Source of the DNA: Trachelipus rathkii
Lineage: Eukaryota; Arthropoda; Malacostraca; Isopoda; Trachelipodidae
NCBI GenBank assembly: GCA_015478945.1
Contig: JABUQX010053367.1
Coordinates: forward strand, 12,501-30,113
Length of the DNA stretch: 17,613 nucleotides
Direction: 5' to 3'
In this document: piece by piece, positions 16,223 through 17,613 of the stretch
Position numbering within the stretch: the stretch's first letter is position 1
Layout: the number at the start of each line of letters is the position of its first letter
The notes under the pieces: model-generated
What the model was told of the DNA's origin: nothing
Database searches by the model: none
What the model saw: only the letters and a program-made list of their open reading frames with translations
Position numbers and translations under genes: made by a program

Positions 16223-17524
16223 TGTCCCAAAAGTAAGTTTACTGAATATCCCATGAACGACTGAGTAATGTAGCTCCTCCGTGACGTATACGAGTGGGTA
16301 GATAATTACCTAGGCTACATGGTATAAAAACCGTGGGTATACTATGGTCAGTCTTACACTACATCTGTTATGTATGGGCGTGTGTTCTAACCTCGTTGCG
16401 TGTTTACACTACATATTTTTGTCTATGGGCGGGTTTTCTATCCTCCTTACGTTTTTGCGATGCAGGTAACTATTGAACAGTGGTACGCTATCAAATTCTG
16501 CATGAAACTTAACAAGTCTGCCCCTGAGACATTTGCTTCTTTAAACGAAACCTTATGGGAATGCCACTCTATCGAGAACTATGGTTTTTAAGTAGCACAA
16601 AGCTTTTAAAGAGGTACGAGAAAATGTAGAAGTTGTTAGAGCTGTGATGGAAGACCGCCGGTTCAGTGTCAGAGTGATTGCAGAAGAAACTGGTTTTGGA
16701 TAAAAATGCTTCATTAAATTTTAACGAAACATTTGCACATGCGAAAAAATTTGTGTAAAACTTAGTGAGAAGAAGGATTTGATACTTATTGAACAGAAAA
16801 CAATTCAAGGGTCAAGGTTTGTCCAAGGCCGCGAGAAAAACTCGAAATATAGCACAATTTTTTTTGGATAAAGTTATAACAGGCGATGAATCATGGGTTT
16901 TTGAGTACGATCCTGAAACCAAACGGCAAAGTGCGGAATGGCACACAAAAAGTTCTCCTCGTTCGAAGAAAGCACGTATGAGCAAATCCAAGGTGAAAAC
17001 ACTGAATATTGTTTTTTTCGACAGCCGTGGTATTGTGCACAAGGAATTTGTACTCAGGACAGACGGTTAATCACGTCTTTTACAAAGATGTATTGGAACG
17101 AATTCGAAAACGAGTTTAGCGAATCAGAACAGACATTGCAGACGATTGGGTGCTGCACCACAATAACGCGCCATCTCACACTGCACTCTCAATTATAGAA
17201 TTTCTGGCGAAGAAAAACATTCAAGTACTTCCACATCCTCCATACAGCCCATCCAGCTCCGTGCGATTTCTACCTCTTCCTGGTTGAAAATGAAGTTGAA
17301 GGGTCATCATTTTGGGACGATGAAAAAGCATAAAATACTGTAACGCATTGACTAAACACACATCAGGAGAAAATGACTTTCGGCGCTGCTTATGGTGGTG
17401 GAAGAAACGTTGGAACCGCATTGTGTAACCTCCCAAGGGTCATACTTCGAAGGAGATAACTTGTAATTTCATTTAAGTCCAATACATAATTAAATACTAC
17501 ATCAGTACACTTACTTTTGGGACA
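16223..17524 (+). mobile_element. Mariner-type DNA transposon, full length but decayed
   Basis: 1302 bp, the usual mariner size, bounded by terminal inverted repeats 16223-16245 and 17502-17524 (TGTCCCAAAAGTAAGT then T or G, then TACTGA; 22 of 23 match). TA follows the right end (17525-17526) as expected for TA target duplication; the left end is preceded by CTTCTC, so the left TA was lost or altered. It is inserted in CTG/TA simple repeats. Confidence 0.88.
16460..17466 (+). pseudogene. Mariner transposase (D,D34D), frameshifted and inactive
   Basis: The start MQVTIEQWYAIKFCMKLNKSA (ATG 16460) is the usual mariner N-terminal helix-turn-helix region. The frame is lost by 16591. FKEVRENVEVV and RRFSVRVIAEETGFG follow in another phase (16602-16700). 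The catalytic domain restarts at about 16840: TGDESWVFEYDPETKRQS carries the first Asp (GAT 16885-16887). At the second position the motif reads HHNNAPSHTA, with AAT (17162-17164) where Asp is expected. After one more frameshift PAPCDFYLF holds the third Asp (GAT 17265-17267). The C-terminal SQGSYFEGDNL ends at TAA (17464-17466). Part of the N-terminal/linker region appears deleted around 16700. The normal protein is about 345 residues. Confidence 0.88.
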
Positions 17525-17526
17525 TA

Positions 17527-17539
17527 ACATATATAATAG

Positions 17540-17596
<57 letters not shown>

Positions 17597-17613
17597 CATA
17601 TATCTGCTGCTCT
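17527..17613. repeat. TA microsatellite with AAC/CTG ends, reaching the window edge
   Basis: Long (TA)n at about 17547-17594, preceded by ATAGCAACA and followed by CTGCTGCTCT; it continues beyond the window. Confidence 0.85.

Overview
The window is AT-rich, eukaryotic, repeat-dominated DNA. I found no host gene, tRNA, rRNA or CRISPR array. The mixture points to an arthropod, perhaps a decapod crustacean: a BEL/Pao LTR retrotransposon, a mariner-type DNA transposon, a decayed non-LTR retrotransposon, a cluster of TTAGG (the arthropod telomere unit) and many (TA)n tracts. The species-level guess is inference only.

Layout. 1-1990: the 3' part of a broken non-LTR retrotransposon on the + strand, ending in two hairpins. 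1990-4650: TA-rich simple repeats, one copy of a GC-rich repeat here called R (2733-2996), and a TTAGG cluster (4014-4075). 4653 to about 13265: a nearly full-length BEL/Pao retrotransposon on the - strand. Read right to left it has a 5' LTR, a primer-binding-site candidate, a long leader with a hairpin array, gag (DUF1759), zinc knuckles and aspartic protease (DUF1758), reverse transcriptase, RNase H, integrase, DUF5641, a 3' UTR with its own tandem repeats, and a 3' LTR. 13265-16220: TA/AAC/CTG compound simple repeats enclosing a diverged R copy (13655-13960), an inverted pair of R copies (14910-15588) and an outer inverted repeat (14286-14348 / 15935-15998). 16223-17524: a decayed mariner with 22/23 matching terminal repeats. 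17527-17613: TA repeat.

How the parts relate. The BEL/Pao reading frames form one gag-pol broken by four single-base frame changes and one in-frame TGA. All catalytic RNase H and integrase positions I checked are present. The LTRs differ far more than the nearly open coding region would predict. The most unusual items are the four-copy hairpin array in the leader, a UGA-CUA stop between protease and pol, the inverted GC-rich R repeats with equal 37-base homopolymers, and the exact TGACGTCA site kept in both LTRs. All alignments were made by eye.
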